From positions 186,001 to 250,000 of the forward strand of contig NZ_JAERQN010000010.1 in NCBI RefSeq assembly GCF_016805305.1: a stretch of DNA of 64,000 nt, given 5' to 3'. The position numbers were made by a program, and so were the translations under genes. Shown one piece after another: positions 16,366 through 25,900 of the stretch. The notes beneath the pieces were generated by a model. That model was given only the letters and a program-made list of their open reading frames with translations. It was not told the DNA's origin and did no database searches. Each line of letters opens with the position of its first letter. The stretch's first letter is position 1. Source of the stretch: Falsiroseomonas ponticola (GTDB taxonomy: Bacteria > Pseudomonadota > Alphaproteobacteria > Acetobacterales > Acetobacteraceae).

Positions 16366-17966
16366 CCCTTGGTCAGGTAGCGGAAGTCGGGCTCCCGGCA
16401 CGGCCAGAACTGGTAGCCGCCGATGGTCCGCTGCATCGCCACATCGTGGAAGGGCTGGGCGATGGGGATGAAGGGCACGTCGTGCATGCCGAGCTCCAGG
16501 AAGCCGCGGACATTCTGCGCATAGACCGCGGGGTCCTGCGTGAAGCGCGCGGCATCGATCAGCCGGTCCATCGCCGGGTTCTGGTAGCTCGGGATGTTGA
16601 AGATCGAGTTGTTGCCGTGATAGTTCCAGAAGAAGAAGTAGTCCGGCCAGTCCAGCCAGCCGCCGAAGCGGTTGATCGCCATGGGCGCGGTCTTCTTGTT
16701 TAGCTCGCCACGGAAGTTCGCGCCGGGGATCTTGTTCAGCTCCACCGTGATGCCGAGCGGCGCCAGCGCCTCCTTCACCAGCACGGCCATCGGTTCCGCG
16801 ATGGTGCCCGATCCCGCATCGAACAGCAGGGAGGTGGTGAAGGGCCCGATGCCGGCTTCGGCCATCAGCGCGCGGGCGCGGGCGATGTTGGCGCTGTAGG
16901 GGAAGGGCACCGGCCAGGTGAGGCGCGCGGGCGTGGAAGGCCCGCCATACATCGGCACGCCGCGCCCGAAGAGGGAGGCCTGCATGATCTGCTCATAGGG
17001 CAGGGCCCAGGCCACGGCCTGGCGCAGCTTCACGTTGTTGAAGGGCGGGTTCGCGCTGTTCAGCGCGACATACCAGATGGCGTTCGGCACCGGCACGGCG
17101 GAGACGCGGATGCGGCTGCCCGCGGCGAGGTCGGCGAAATCCTTGGGCGGCAGGCCGTAGCTGATATCCGCGTCGCCCCGCTCCAGCAGCGCGCGGCGGG
17201 TGGAGGGGGAGGGGATGTCGCGCGCGATGACGCGGCGGAGCCTCGGCAGCGGGCCGGACTTCCAGTCATCGTTCCGGACATAGATGGTCTCGGTGCCCGG
17301 CCGCCAGGCCTCCACCTTGAAGGCGCCGCCGCCGGCGATGTTGTTCTTCAGGTATTCCTTCGCCCAGGGGTCGCCGCCGCTGTTGCGGATGGCGAGTTCG
17401 CTGTCGAAGACGAAGGGGATGGTGACCGCCAGGTTCGGCATGGTCAGCTTGTCCCGCCGCAGGAAGTCGATGCGGAAGGTCTTGTCGTCCACCGCGACGA
17501 ACTGCTCCGGCTTCTCCAGGCTGCCGGCGTTCATCTGCGTGGTCGCGAAGCCGCCGATGGAGACGGCGCGGTCGAGCGACCACTTCACGTCGCGTGCCGT
17601 CACGGATCGTCCGCTGTGGAAGCGGGCATCGGCGCGCAGCTTGAAGGTCACGCTCATGCCGTCGCTGGCTTCCTGCCAGCTCTCGGCCAGCTCCGGCTCC
17701 AGCGCGTTGATGTCGAAGCTGGTGGTGATGTCGTCCACCCGCTGGCGCTTGAAGCTGACCAGGCGGTCGTAGCAGTTCAGCGCCACGCCGTTCACGGGCT
17801 GGGAGGAGCCGAGCCCCTGCATGTCCAGGCTGTTCGGCCCGTATTCCTGCACCAGCAGCAGGGTCTCGTTCCGCGTCGGCGCCTGGGCCTTCGCCTCCCG
17901 GATCGCGGGCGTGGCCACCGCGGCGGCCGCGGCCGGCAGGGCCTTGAGGAAGTCTCGGCGATCCAT
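16362..17966 (-). CDS. ABC transporter substrate-binding protein, family 5 (oligopeptide type)
   Basis: The precursor is 534 aa. The N-terminus MDRRDFLKALPAAAAAVATP carries a twin-arginine motif (RRDFLK), suggesting Tat export to the periplasm. The family-5 signature region (ELAESWQEASDGMSVTFKLRADARFHSGRSVTARDVKWSLDRA, split across residues about 80-120) and the C-terminal KTAPMAINRFGGWLDWPDYFF are typical of peptide/nickel/opine binding proteins. Start ATG 17966 was preferred over the upstream in-frame ATG 17996 because it places the Tat motif at the terminus and has GGAGAG upstream. The ligand is unknown; the AtzE/AtzG pair at the operon end hints at an amide-containing compound. Confidence 0.92.
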   Translation of the reverse strand: MDRRDFLKALPAAAAAVATPAIREAKAQAPTRNETLLLVQEYGPNSLDMQGLGSSQPVNGVALNCYDRLVSFKRQRVDDITTSFDINALEPELAESWQEASDGMSVTFKLRADARFHSGRSVTARDVKWSLDRAVSIGGFATTQMNAGSLEKPEQFVAVDDKTFRIDFLRRDKLTMPNLAVTIPFVFDSELAIRNSGGDPWAKEYLKNNIAGGGAFKVEAWRPGTETIYVRNDDWKSGPLPRLRRVIARDIPSPSTRRALLERGDADISYGLPPKDFADLAAGSRIRVSAVPVPNAIWYVALNSANPPFNNVKLRQAVAWALPYEQIMQASLFGRGVPMYGGPSTPARLTWPVPFPYSANIARARALMAEAGIGPFTTSLLFDAGSGTIAEPMAVLVKEALAPLGITVELNKIPGANFRGELNKKTAPMAINRFGGWLDWPDYFFFWNYHGNNSIFNIPSYQNPAMDRLIDAARFTQDPAVYAQNVRGFLELGMHDVPFIPIAQPFHDVAMQRTIGGYQFWPCREPDFRYLTKG

Positions 17967-18029
17967 CGCAACTCTCCGATCCGGCATGTCTGCCATCGAA
18001 ACGGAGCAAGGGTTACGCCACTGACAGGT

Positions 18030-20561
18030 TCAGGGCCCGGGGAACCAGCCGGCGATCGCCGCGCGCAGTGCGTGCGTCGCGCCGTCCCACCCCGGGGCGG
18101 CCGCGCCTTCCGCCGCCGCGGCCGCGGAAAGCCGCGCCAGGCGGCCCGGATCGGTGGCGAGGTCACGCAGCAGCGGCAGCACCGCCGCCTCCTCCGCCAG
18201 CAGGCCACCGCCGGCTTCCACCAGCCCCGCGGCCGGGCTGCCGGGCGGCAGCACGGGCACGCAGCCCAGAAGCTGGGCATCCCGCACGGCGAGTGCCGTC
18301 GCTTCCGCCGCTTCCGGCAGCAGCAGCAGGTCCGCCCCCGCCACCGCATCGGCCAGCGTCTCCGCCATGCCGACGCCGAGCGGGGCGAAGCGCCGGCGCA
18401 GCCGCGCATCCAGCGCTTCCCCCACCGCCAGCCAGTCGATCGGCAGGCCGGCCTGGCGCGTCGCCGCCACCAGGCGCAGCCGCGCCTCCCGCAGCGCGGG
18501 GCTGGCGGAGGGGCCGAGCAGCAGCGCCACGCGCAGCATCCCCGGCCGGCGGCTGCGCCGGGCGGTGATCAGGCGGTCCCGCTCCTCCGCGCCCACGGCC
18601 AGCGTCGCGGCGGGGGGCAGCAGGCAGAGCTTCGCCTCCGGCACCCCCGCGCCGCGCAGCCAGTCCACCAGCGCGGCGGAGGGTGCCAGCAGCAGGTCGT
18701 GCACATGCTCGAAGGCCAAGGCGAGGTAGGGCTGGCCGGTGCCGCGGCCGAGCGCGGAGCGTTCCAGCGCATGCAGGTGGCCCACCACCTTCACGCCCTG
18801 CCGGCGCAGGTCGCCCAGCACGGCGGAAAGCGCGGGCACATGGCTGCAGACCAGCACGTCCAGCTCCGTCAGCAGGCCGAGCAGCGCGGGTTCCGCCCCC
18901 TCCAGATCCCCGGCGAGGGCGATGCGCTGGCCGAGGAAGTCGTGCGGGCCTTCCGCCGGCAGCGCGCGGCCGAGGAAGGAGACGCTGTCGAAGGCGTCCC
19001 GCAGCCCGTCGCCGAGCGCGACGGCGGTGGCGCCCAGCACGAAGAGATGCGTGGCGAAGCCTTCCCGCTTCAGCGCCGCGGCCAGCGCGGCGGCGACGCG
19101 GCCGACGCCATCGGCGATGCCGCCCGGCACGGCGAAGCCCACATGGCGGCGCTGGAAGCCGGCCCGCGCCCGGGGCATGACGTGGTCCGCGCCGATGGCG
19201 GCGGCCAGGTAGTCCGCATAGCTGCGGATGGCGGGGGTGGCGCCGGCCTTGCGCCAGATCCAGCGGCGCCGCCGGGCCGGGTCATGGTCCTGCCGCAGCC
19301 GGGCGGCGGTGGCCACGGGGGTGGGCGCCTGGGCGCCGACCAGCAGCGCCTCCTCCGCGCAGGGGAAGCGCAGCACCAGGCGCGCCAGCTCCGCGCTGTC
19401 CGCATCCTCCGCCACCGCCTCCAGCCAGCCGCCGGGCGCTTCCGCGGCCAGCGCCTCCCGCAGCGCGGCCTGGCCGGCGGCGAAGCCGATGGGGGCGGAA
19501 GCCGGCGCGGCGGCGCCCAGTTCCAGCGCGATGGCGCGCGGGTCGGCCTCCAGGTGGATGGCGACGGCGCGATGCGCGGCGCAGAGCCGCTGCAGGTGCC
19601 AGAGCAGGTTGGCGAAGAGCCCGGCCTGCCGCAGCGCGGCCACGGCGGGTTCCGGCAGCCAGACGGCATAGGGCGGCGTGCCCAGCGTCTCCGGCTCCAC
19701 CTCCTCCGCCGCGAAGGATTCCGCGTGCTGGTCCAGCGTCATGCGGCGGGGCGGCGCGGCCACGTCGCTGAACCACAGCACGTCGCCGGAGGCGGCGGTG
19801 AAGAGCGCGAAGCGCGGCGCTTCCTCATGCTCCCACGCCAGCAGGTTGCGCAGCGAGAAGAGGTCGCGATGCTTCTCCCGCATATAGGCCAGGATGCCGG
19901 CGCGCTGGCGGTTGCTGTCGCGCAGCATGGATTCGGCGCGCTGGCGGTATTCCAGGCCGAAGCTCGGGTGGCAGCGGCCGCGGAAGCCGCGCGCCAGCGC
20001 CTGCATCCAGAACTCCCAATCCTCGTAGCCCGCCTTCATCGTCTCGTCGAAGCGGATCCCGGCCTCGAAGACGCGGCGATGCACCAGGCTGCCGGCCTCG
20101 CAGATGTTGTCGAAGGTGACATGGGCGAGGCGCGAGTAGGGCGCCTGGTAGTTGCCCGACCATTCGATCCCGAACTTGTCGATGCTGGGATAGACCCAGT
20201 CCACGCCCGCCTGGCGCAGCAGGCCGAGGGCATTGGCCATGGCGGTCGGCGTCAGGCGGTTGTCGGCATCGAGGAAGTAGATCGCCTCCAGCCCCGGCCA
20301 GGCGCGCAGCGCGTAGTCGATGCCGAAGTTGCGGGCGGAGGAGAGGCCGCCATTGCGCTTGCGGAGGTAGGTGACGCGCTCCTCCGCCATGGCATAGGCG
20401 GCGGCGATGGTGCGCGTCTCCTCGAAGGGGCAGCCGTCATCGACGATGACGATGGCGACGGAAACGCCGCCCCGCTGCGCCAGCGCGGCATCCAGCGCTT
20501 CCGGCAGCAGGCCGGGATGCTTGAAGACCGGGACGATGATGGCGATGGCAGGCGGGGTCAT
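18030..20561 (-). CDS. Two-domain glycosyltransferase (GT2 plus GT4-like)
   Basis: The protein is 843 aa. Residues 5-240 are a GT-A fold family 2 domain: IAIIVPVFKHPGLLPEAL, VIVDDGCPFEETR, NGGLSSARNFGIDYA, and the metal-binding YFLDADNRLT. Residues about 245-450 have no family I recognise. The C-terminal 350 residues look like a GT-B/GT4 enzyme (FAVPGGIADGVGRVAAALAA, VKVVGHLHALERS, and the sugar-nucleotide region LLLPEAAEATALAVRDAQLL). Two transferases in one chain suggest successive sugar additions to a surface glycan. Start ATG 20561 was chosen over the upstream ATG at 20612 because it sits directly before the GT2 domain. Confidence 0.85.
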   Translation of the reverse strand: MTPPAIAIIVPVFKHPGLLPEALDAALAQRGGVSVAIVIVDDGCPFEETRTIAAAYAMAEERVTYLRKRNGGLSSARNFGIDYALRAWPGLEAIYFLDADNRLTPTAMANALGLLRQAGVDWVYPSIDKFGIEWSGNYQAPYSRLAHVTFDNICEAGSLVHRRVFEAGIRFDETMKAGYEDWEFWMQALARGFRGRCHPSFGLEYRQRAESMLRDSNRQRAGILAYMREKHRDLFSLRNLLAWEHEEAPRFALFTAASGDVLWFSDVAAPPRRMTLDQHAESFAAEEVEPETLGTPPYAVWLPEPAVAALRQAGLFANLLWHLQRLCAAHRAVAIHLEADPRAIALELGAAAPASAPIGFAAGQAALREALAAEAPGGWLEAVAEDADSAELARLVLRFPCAEEALLVGAQAPTPVATAARLRQDHDPARRRRWIWRKAGATPAIRSYADYLAAAIGADHVMPRARAGFQRRHVGFAVPGGIADGVGRVAAALAAALKREGFATHLFVLGATAVALGDGLRDAFDSVSFLGRALPAEGPHDFLGQRIALAGDLEGAEPALLGLLTELDVLVCSHVPALSAVLGDLRRQGVKVVGHLHALERSALGRGTGQPYLALAFEHVHDLLLAPSAALVDWLRGAGVPEAKLCLLPPAATLAVGAEERDRLITARRSRRPGMLRVALLLGPSASPALREARLRLVAATRQAGLPIDWLAVGEALDARLRRRFAPLGVGMAETLADAVAGADLLLLPEAAEATALAVRDAQLLGCVPVLPPGSPAAGLVEAGGGLLAEEAAVLPLLRDLATDPGRLARLSAAAAAEGAAAPGWDGATHALRAAIAGWFPGP

Positions 20562-20619
20562 GCCGTCCCTGTGCAGCGGCTGGACGGTGGCGCCTGGATG
20601 CGGCGAATGCAAGCGCCCT

Positions 20620-22626
20620 TCAGGCGGAGATGCGCAGCCCCGTGCAGGCGAGGGAGAGCACGCGGCTGTCCCCGGGCGGCTGGTGCGCGCGGCCGAAGGC
20701 GATGTCCAGCACCACTGCGCGGTCCCGCCGCCGCGCGGCCTGGGGCAGGGGGATCAGCGCGGTCAGCCCGGCCTCCCCCGCCCCGGCGGTGGTGGCGAAG
20801 TTGGCGCGGGTCGGCACGCCGTTCACGGAACAGCGGATGGCGCCTTCGGTCAGCCCGGGCGCGGTGGCGGCGATCAGCACCTCGATCCGCGTGGCGTGGC
20901 GGGAGACGTTGTCGAGCTTCAGCACCACCTCCGCCCCCAGCCAGCGCCAGGTGCGGTCCCCGCCGCCTTCCAGTGCGTGGAAGCCGGTGCCGCGGAAATC
21001 CCGCGCGGCGACGAAGCTCTCCGCGACCTCGGTCTCATCCGCCTCCGCGACCAGGGGCGCGAGGGTGGAGGGCAGGGGCGGCTGGTCCGGCGTCTTGCCG
21101 GCCTGCGCCGCGGCGACGGTGGCGCGCAGGCCGCCGAGCCGGGCGCGGGGCGGCGTGCCGACCGCCCCCGCCATGCGGCGCGTCAGCACGAAGAGGTCCC
21201 GCGCCGGCGCGCCTTCCGCCTGGAACAGGCGGAGCGGCGCCAGCCCGTCCTCATCGGCCATGACCCAGCCGGACCAGCCGATGGCGGGCGTCGGCTGGCC
21301 GGCCAGGCCGAGCGCCTCCGCCGCCGTGGCGGCGGTGGCGAGGGCGAATTCCACCGCCTCCTCCCCCCCGCCCAGGACGCGGCCGGTGGCCTGCGCCACC
21401 AGCGTGCCGGCGGGCAGGGCGCCGGCCATGCGGCCCAGGGTGAGGCCGGCGCGGGCGGGGTCGCAGGGCAGGCTGTCATCATCCAGCGCGCGGCGCAGGG
21501 CGGTGGCGCCGTCGCGCGACAGCTCGATCGCCTCCGGCAGGATGGGCACTTCCTCCCACCCCTGGCCGAGGTCGTCGGCCCCCTCCGCATGGTCGATGCC
21601 GGTGACGGGGGGCATCACGCCGGGCAGGCCGGTCCAGACGCGGAAGGCCAGGCTGCGGGGCGCCAGCGCCGCGCCATCCTCCCCGCTCACGCGGAAGGCG
21701 GGCAGGGGCTGGTTGCCGCCGAGGGAGAGGGCCAGCGTGCCCTCCGGCACCTCCACCGAAAGGCGGAGCGTGCGGGACAGGCCGGTCAGCGCGCGTTCCA
21801 GCCCCAGCACCTGCCAGCCGGCGGAAAGCCGCGCGGCGGGCAGCCGCCAGGCGGCGCGGTCCTGCCCATCCTCCAGGCTGGTCAGCCGCACCACCAGCAC
21901 GGCATCGGGCGCGGCCGGCGCGGCTTCCAGGTGCAGCGCGATGGCGCTGACGCCCCGGCTGGCGATGGGCAGCAGCTGCGTCAGCGCGCCGAGATTGGCG
22001 CCGCGGCCGAGCCGGATGGCCGCATCCTCGTCCCCCGCCGGTTCCTCGGCGAAGACCTGGTCGAAATCCTGCCGGTTGTCGCGCGCGACATAGGCTTCGA
22101 GCTGCGCGAGGCGGCCCTGGTGGTCGTCATGCGCGGCGCGCAGCTGGCCGAGGCTGCGCAGCGAGCCCGCCAGCAGCGCCGCCTGCCGCCGCAGCACCGC
22201 GGTGGTGCCGGAGACGACGGCGGTGGCGAGGCCCATCGCATCCCCGGGCTGCATGCGCGTGACGGGGGGCACGGCATCGCCGCCCGCGGCCTGTTCGATG
22301 GCCAGGCGCAGCGCCGCCTCCCCCTCCTCCGTGAAGGCCAGCGCGGCGACGCAGAGCGGCGGCATGGCGGGCAGGGGGAAGCGGCCACCCTCGGCATGGA
22401 CGACGAGCCCCGTCGCCGCGTCATGCTCGATGGCCAGGACCGGGACGGGCACGGCCAGCACGTCCCGCGCCAGGTTGAACTCGACGGCGGCGATCAGCAG
22501 CACCGGCTCCCGCATCGCGGCGACGAGGGAGGGCGGGAGCGCGGGCGGGCGCAGGGGGGCCGCGCCAGCCTCCGAGGAGGCGAGCAGGGCCTGGTCGCCT
22601 GTCCGCGGGTGCTGCGCGATCAACAT
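20620..22626 (-). CDS. Uncharacterised 668-aa protein of a glycan locus
   Basis: I do not recognise a named function. The protein is acidic, has no signal peptide or membrane helix, and contains a short coiled-coil-like segment near residues 180-215 (LRSLGQLRAAHDDHQGRLAQL). The C-terminal 130 residues have a beta-rich pattern (TWRWLGAEVVLKLDNVSR, VVLDIAFGRAHQPPG) like a carbohydrate-binding jelly roll. From memory it may belong to the family labelled DUF6212 in related bacteria, which I cannot verify. It is read with the GT2/GT4 gene 58 nt downstream, so a role in the same surface-glycan pathway is likely. Confidence 0.8.
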   Translation of the reverse strand: MLIAQHPRTGDQALLASSEAGAAPLRPPALPPSLVAAMREPVLLIAAVEFNLARDVLAVPVPVLAIEHDAATGLVVHAEGGRFPLPAMPPLCVAALAFTEEGEAALRLAIEQAAGGDAVPPVTRMQPGDAMGLATAVVSGTTAVLRRQAALLAGSLRSLGQLRAAHDDHQGRLAQLEAYVARDNRQDFDQVFAEEPAGDEDAAIRLGRGANLGALTQLLPIASRGVSAIALHLEAAPAAPDAVLVVRLTSLEDGQDRAAWRLPAARLSAGWQVLGLERALTGLSRTLRLSVEVPEGTLALSLGGNQPLPAFRVSGEDGAALAPRSLAFRVWTGLPGVMPPVTGIDHAEGADDLGQGWEEVPILPEAIELSRDGATALRRALDDDSLPCDPARAGLTLGRMAGALPAGTLVAQATGRVLGGGEEAVEFALATAATAAEALGLAGQPTPAIGWSGWVMADEDGLAPLRLFQAEGAPARDLFVLTRRMAGAVGTPPRARLGGLRATVAAAQAGKTPDQPPLPSTLAPLVAEADETEVAESFVAARDFRGTGFHALEGGGDRTWRWLGAEVVLKLDNVSRHATRIEVLIAATAPGLTEGAIRCSVNGVPTRANFATTAGAGEAGLTALIPLPQAARRRDRAVVLDIAFGRAHQPPGDSRVLSLACTGLRISA

Positions 22627-22932
22627 GGGTTTCTGACAAACTCGTGACAGCCGGTGGCACGCTACGCACTATGTTTTATTGTGAAAAGTTTTTTTATTGA
22701 GACTAACCGAGGCCCGGCACGGGGTGGGCGTCGATGTCAATCCCATGACATGACCCGCCCCGGGGCCTTGGCAAGCCCCAGGGGCAGGACAGGGCTGGCA
22801 GGCACTTGTTAACCTGTTGTGAATGCTTGCCTTGCGATCCGCGGCCTCGTGCGCCGCCGGCCGATGACCCGGGCGGGCAGACCCGACCTCGCGACGAAGT
22901 GATCCACAAATCTTATTTTCGAGACGATTGAT
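22627..22932. other. 306-bp intergenic region with an A+T-rich patch
   Basis: This separates two minus-strand genes. Positions about 22665-22705 are A+T-rich (ATGTTTTATTGTG, then seven Ts), in sharp contrast to the 70% G+C surroundings. Read on the minus strand, a weak promoter match (TTTTCA, 17 nt, TAGCGT) precedes the 668-aa protein gene. The remainder (22710-22930) holds no open frame I would call; a G+C-rich inverted repeat around 22770-22790 lacks a T tract, so no terminator is claimed. Confidence 0.4.
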
Positions 22933-25900
22933 TCAGCGCCCGCGACTCTCCGGCGGCAGGAAGCCATCGGCGCCGAGTTGCACCGACAGGCCTTCCTGCC
23001 CGAAGGCCCCGGCGCTTTCCGCGACCATGGCGGCGTAGCGCTTGTATTCGGCCGCGCCGTTGTAGTGCTGGCCGCGGCTGATCTCCTCCAGGATCTTCCG
23101 GCGGAAGCCGGCATGGTATTTGAAGTGCGCGAAGACCGCGGGCTGGCGGGACAGGCGCACATTGGCGGCGCTGTGGATCCCCTCGCTGACGCGGATCCAG
23201 GGCTGGTAGCGGAACAGCGCCACCTTCTCCGCCACGAAGCCGTTCGGTTCGCTGTCCGGCAGCAGGCGGTGGCGCAGGGCGGAGACCTGCTGGCAGCGGT
23301 TGCTGTAGAAGCAGCTGGTCAGGCGGAAGGCGTGCACCGGTTCGCGGTCCAGCCAGGTCGCGGCCTCGAAGGGCGGGCGGGCGGCGAAATCCGCCTCCTC
23401 CAGCGGCCCGGCCGGGTACATGTCCACCATCCAGAGCGGCACGGCATTGGCGCGCTCGGCCTCCACCGCCGCGATCAGCTCCATCAGGCCGCGGTTGCGC
23501 CAGCCGGGGTAGATCAGGAATTCATCCGCATCCGCCACCACCGCCCAGCGGCTGACGAAATGATGCGCCAGCACCGTCTGCTGCCAGGTGACGCCGTAAT
23601 GGGAGGTGCGGTACTCGCCCGCCGCGGAATAGACGACGACGTCGGGCTGGGCGAGCAGCCATTCGCGCGACCCGTCGTCGGAGGCATTGTCCACCGCGTA
23701 GAAGGCCCGCACGCCGATCGAGCGGTAATGGTCCAGCAGGTGCGGCAGCATCGTCATCTCGTTGCGCGCCGCCAGCACCACGCCGACCGGTTCCGCCTGC
23801 GCGCGGGCCAGCACCTCCCCGTCGCTCAGCAGTTCCAGCTGGTGGTGGGTGTGGTCCGTGCCGACGGAGGCGAAGCTCGGCCAGAGCTTCTTCGGGCTGA
23901 GGTCGAGCTGCCCGCGCAGCGCATGCGCGCGCGCCTGGTCGCGGTCGAGGTCGAGATGCGCCACCCGCGCGGGGCCCAGCGCGCTCGGGAAGAAGGTGTT
24001 CTCGTAGATGCCGATGGGATGCGCGGTGCCGAAGGTGCGGCGGCGCTGGTAGCTTTCGTAGTCGGTGTTGTCGGGGAAGATCTCCTCCATGGCCAGCAGG
24101 TCGCCGACCAGCTTGTCCTCCATGAAGGACCGGGCGACGAGGCGCTGGCCCTCCCGCCGCGCGGCGGCCGCGACCAGCCTGCCCATGGCGAAGCGGGAGA
24201 GGCAGTAGACGCCGCCGCCATCGCAGTAGCGCGACGGCTCCGGCGACCGGTCGATGCTGCGCGCCCGGTCGCTGCTGGACTTCAGGTGGTGCCAGGCGCG
24301 GTCCGTGCCGCCGATGGCGCGTTCCAGCACCCGGCCATGGTAGTGGTGCGCGCGGTAGTCCAGCGTGCCGAAGTAGTTCTCCGTGCTCAGGTAGCAATCG
24401 TCGTCGATCTTGATGAGGTATTGCGCATCGGTGTTGGCGTGCACCCATTCCACCATGCGCAGCGTCTTCTGCGGCAGGTCCTCGTAGCTGTCGGACACCG
24501 CCAGGCGCAGCACGTCCCCATCCAGCCGGTCGTCGCCATCGCCCACGATGACGATGCAGCGCGCGCCGATGGCGGCCAGGTCCTGCATCCAGGTCTCCCG
24601 GATCGCGGCGACGCGGCTGTCCAGGTACTTGTTGCAGGAATAGACGCAGACCAGCACGTCGCCCGCCAGCGCGGCGGGGTCGAAGGCGATGGCGGGGCGC
24701 GCCACCGGCGTCAGCGCCTCGTCATGCAGGTGGCGGAAGCGCAGGTGGATGGCGTCCTTCAGCGCCTGCAGCGCCGTCACCGCCTCCGCCATCTCCGGCA
24801 GGCGCTGGCCTTCCAGCACATGCAGCAGGCGCGATAGGCCGGCCAGCAGCGGCGCGGGCAGGTGCGGCGCGCCGCCTTCCTCCACCGCCCGCGTCATCGC
24901 CGCGGCGAAGCGGCGCACCAGCGCCCGGCCGATGGGCGCGGCGCCGGGGTGCTGCACCGCCGCCTGGCGCACGGCCATCAGGCTCAGCATGTCGGCGCCC
25001 ACCTGCTGGTAGCGCGGATCGGCCAGCATGCCCGCCAGCTCCCGCGCCTCCGCCGCCGCCGGCGGCATCTCGGGCGCCGTCAGCAGGCGGCAGAGCGCGC
25101 GCTGCGCGTGGTCCGTCATGCCGCGGGGCTGGGGTCGCATTTCCCGCAGCAGGTCCCGCACCCCCTCCGCCGCGATGCCGAGGCCCGCGAGCCCGCCCGG
25201 CGCCGCCAGGCCCGGCATGGCGGCGATCCGCACCGCATCCCGCTGGTCGATGGTGACGAGGTCCGCCAGCAGCCGGCCGAGCGTGCCGGGGTTGGCGGTG
25301 CTGCCGGGGCGCAGCCCATGCGCCGCCAGCTCGCGCTGCCAGATGACGGCTTCCGGGTTGCCATGCCCGCGGAAGAACTGCAGCGCGGCGTGCAGGGTGC
25401 CGAGCCGCTGGTCCACCCGCGCGGGATCGCCGAGCGCCGCTTCCAGCTGCCGGAAGCGCCGGTGCGCGACGGCCAGCAGCGTGTCCGGCCCCGCTTCCCG
25501 CCGGGCCGGCCCGCCCTGCCAGCGCGACCAGAAGGCGGGGGACAGGCCGTAATGCCGCAGCGCCGCGCGCACCATGTCCTGCGCCAGGTAGTCCGGCATC
25601 AGGCGCCGCCGGTCCATCAGCAGGACCAGCGCCTCCACCAGGTGCCGGTCATGCAGGCGGGAGAACCATTCGCCCTTGAAGGCGTCGAGCAGCGCGAGGA
25701 AGGCGTAGCGGAACCGCTCCAGCTCCGCCTCCGCCAGCAGGCCTTCCGCCGCGCGGCCTTCCAGGTGGCGCAGGGCGAAGCCGATGCAGGCGGTGTTGAT
25801 CCAGCCCTGCATGCTGCCCGCCAGCTTGTAGAGCGCATCGGTCGCGCGCCGCGCCTCCCCGGCCGCGGCCAGCAGCGCGATGACGGAGCTGAGCGCCCAG

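Noticed and set aside
17616..21263. A 1215-codon plus-strand frame across three genes
   Set aside because: It runs antisense to the SBP, the GT2/GT4 gene and the 668-aa gene, with the same low-complexity composition as other shadows.
22740..22800. G+C-rich inverted repeat as terminator of the giant gene
   Set aside because: Stem is interrupted and no T run follows on the minus strand.
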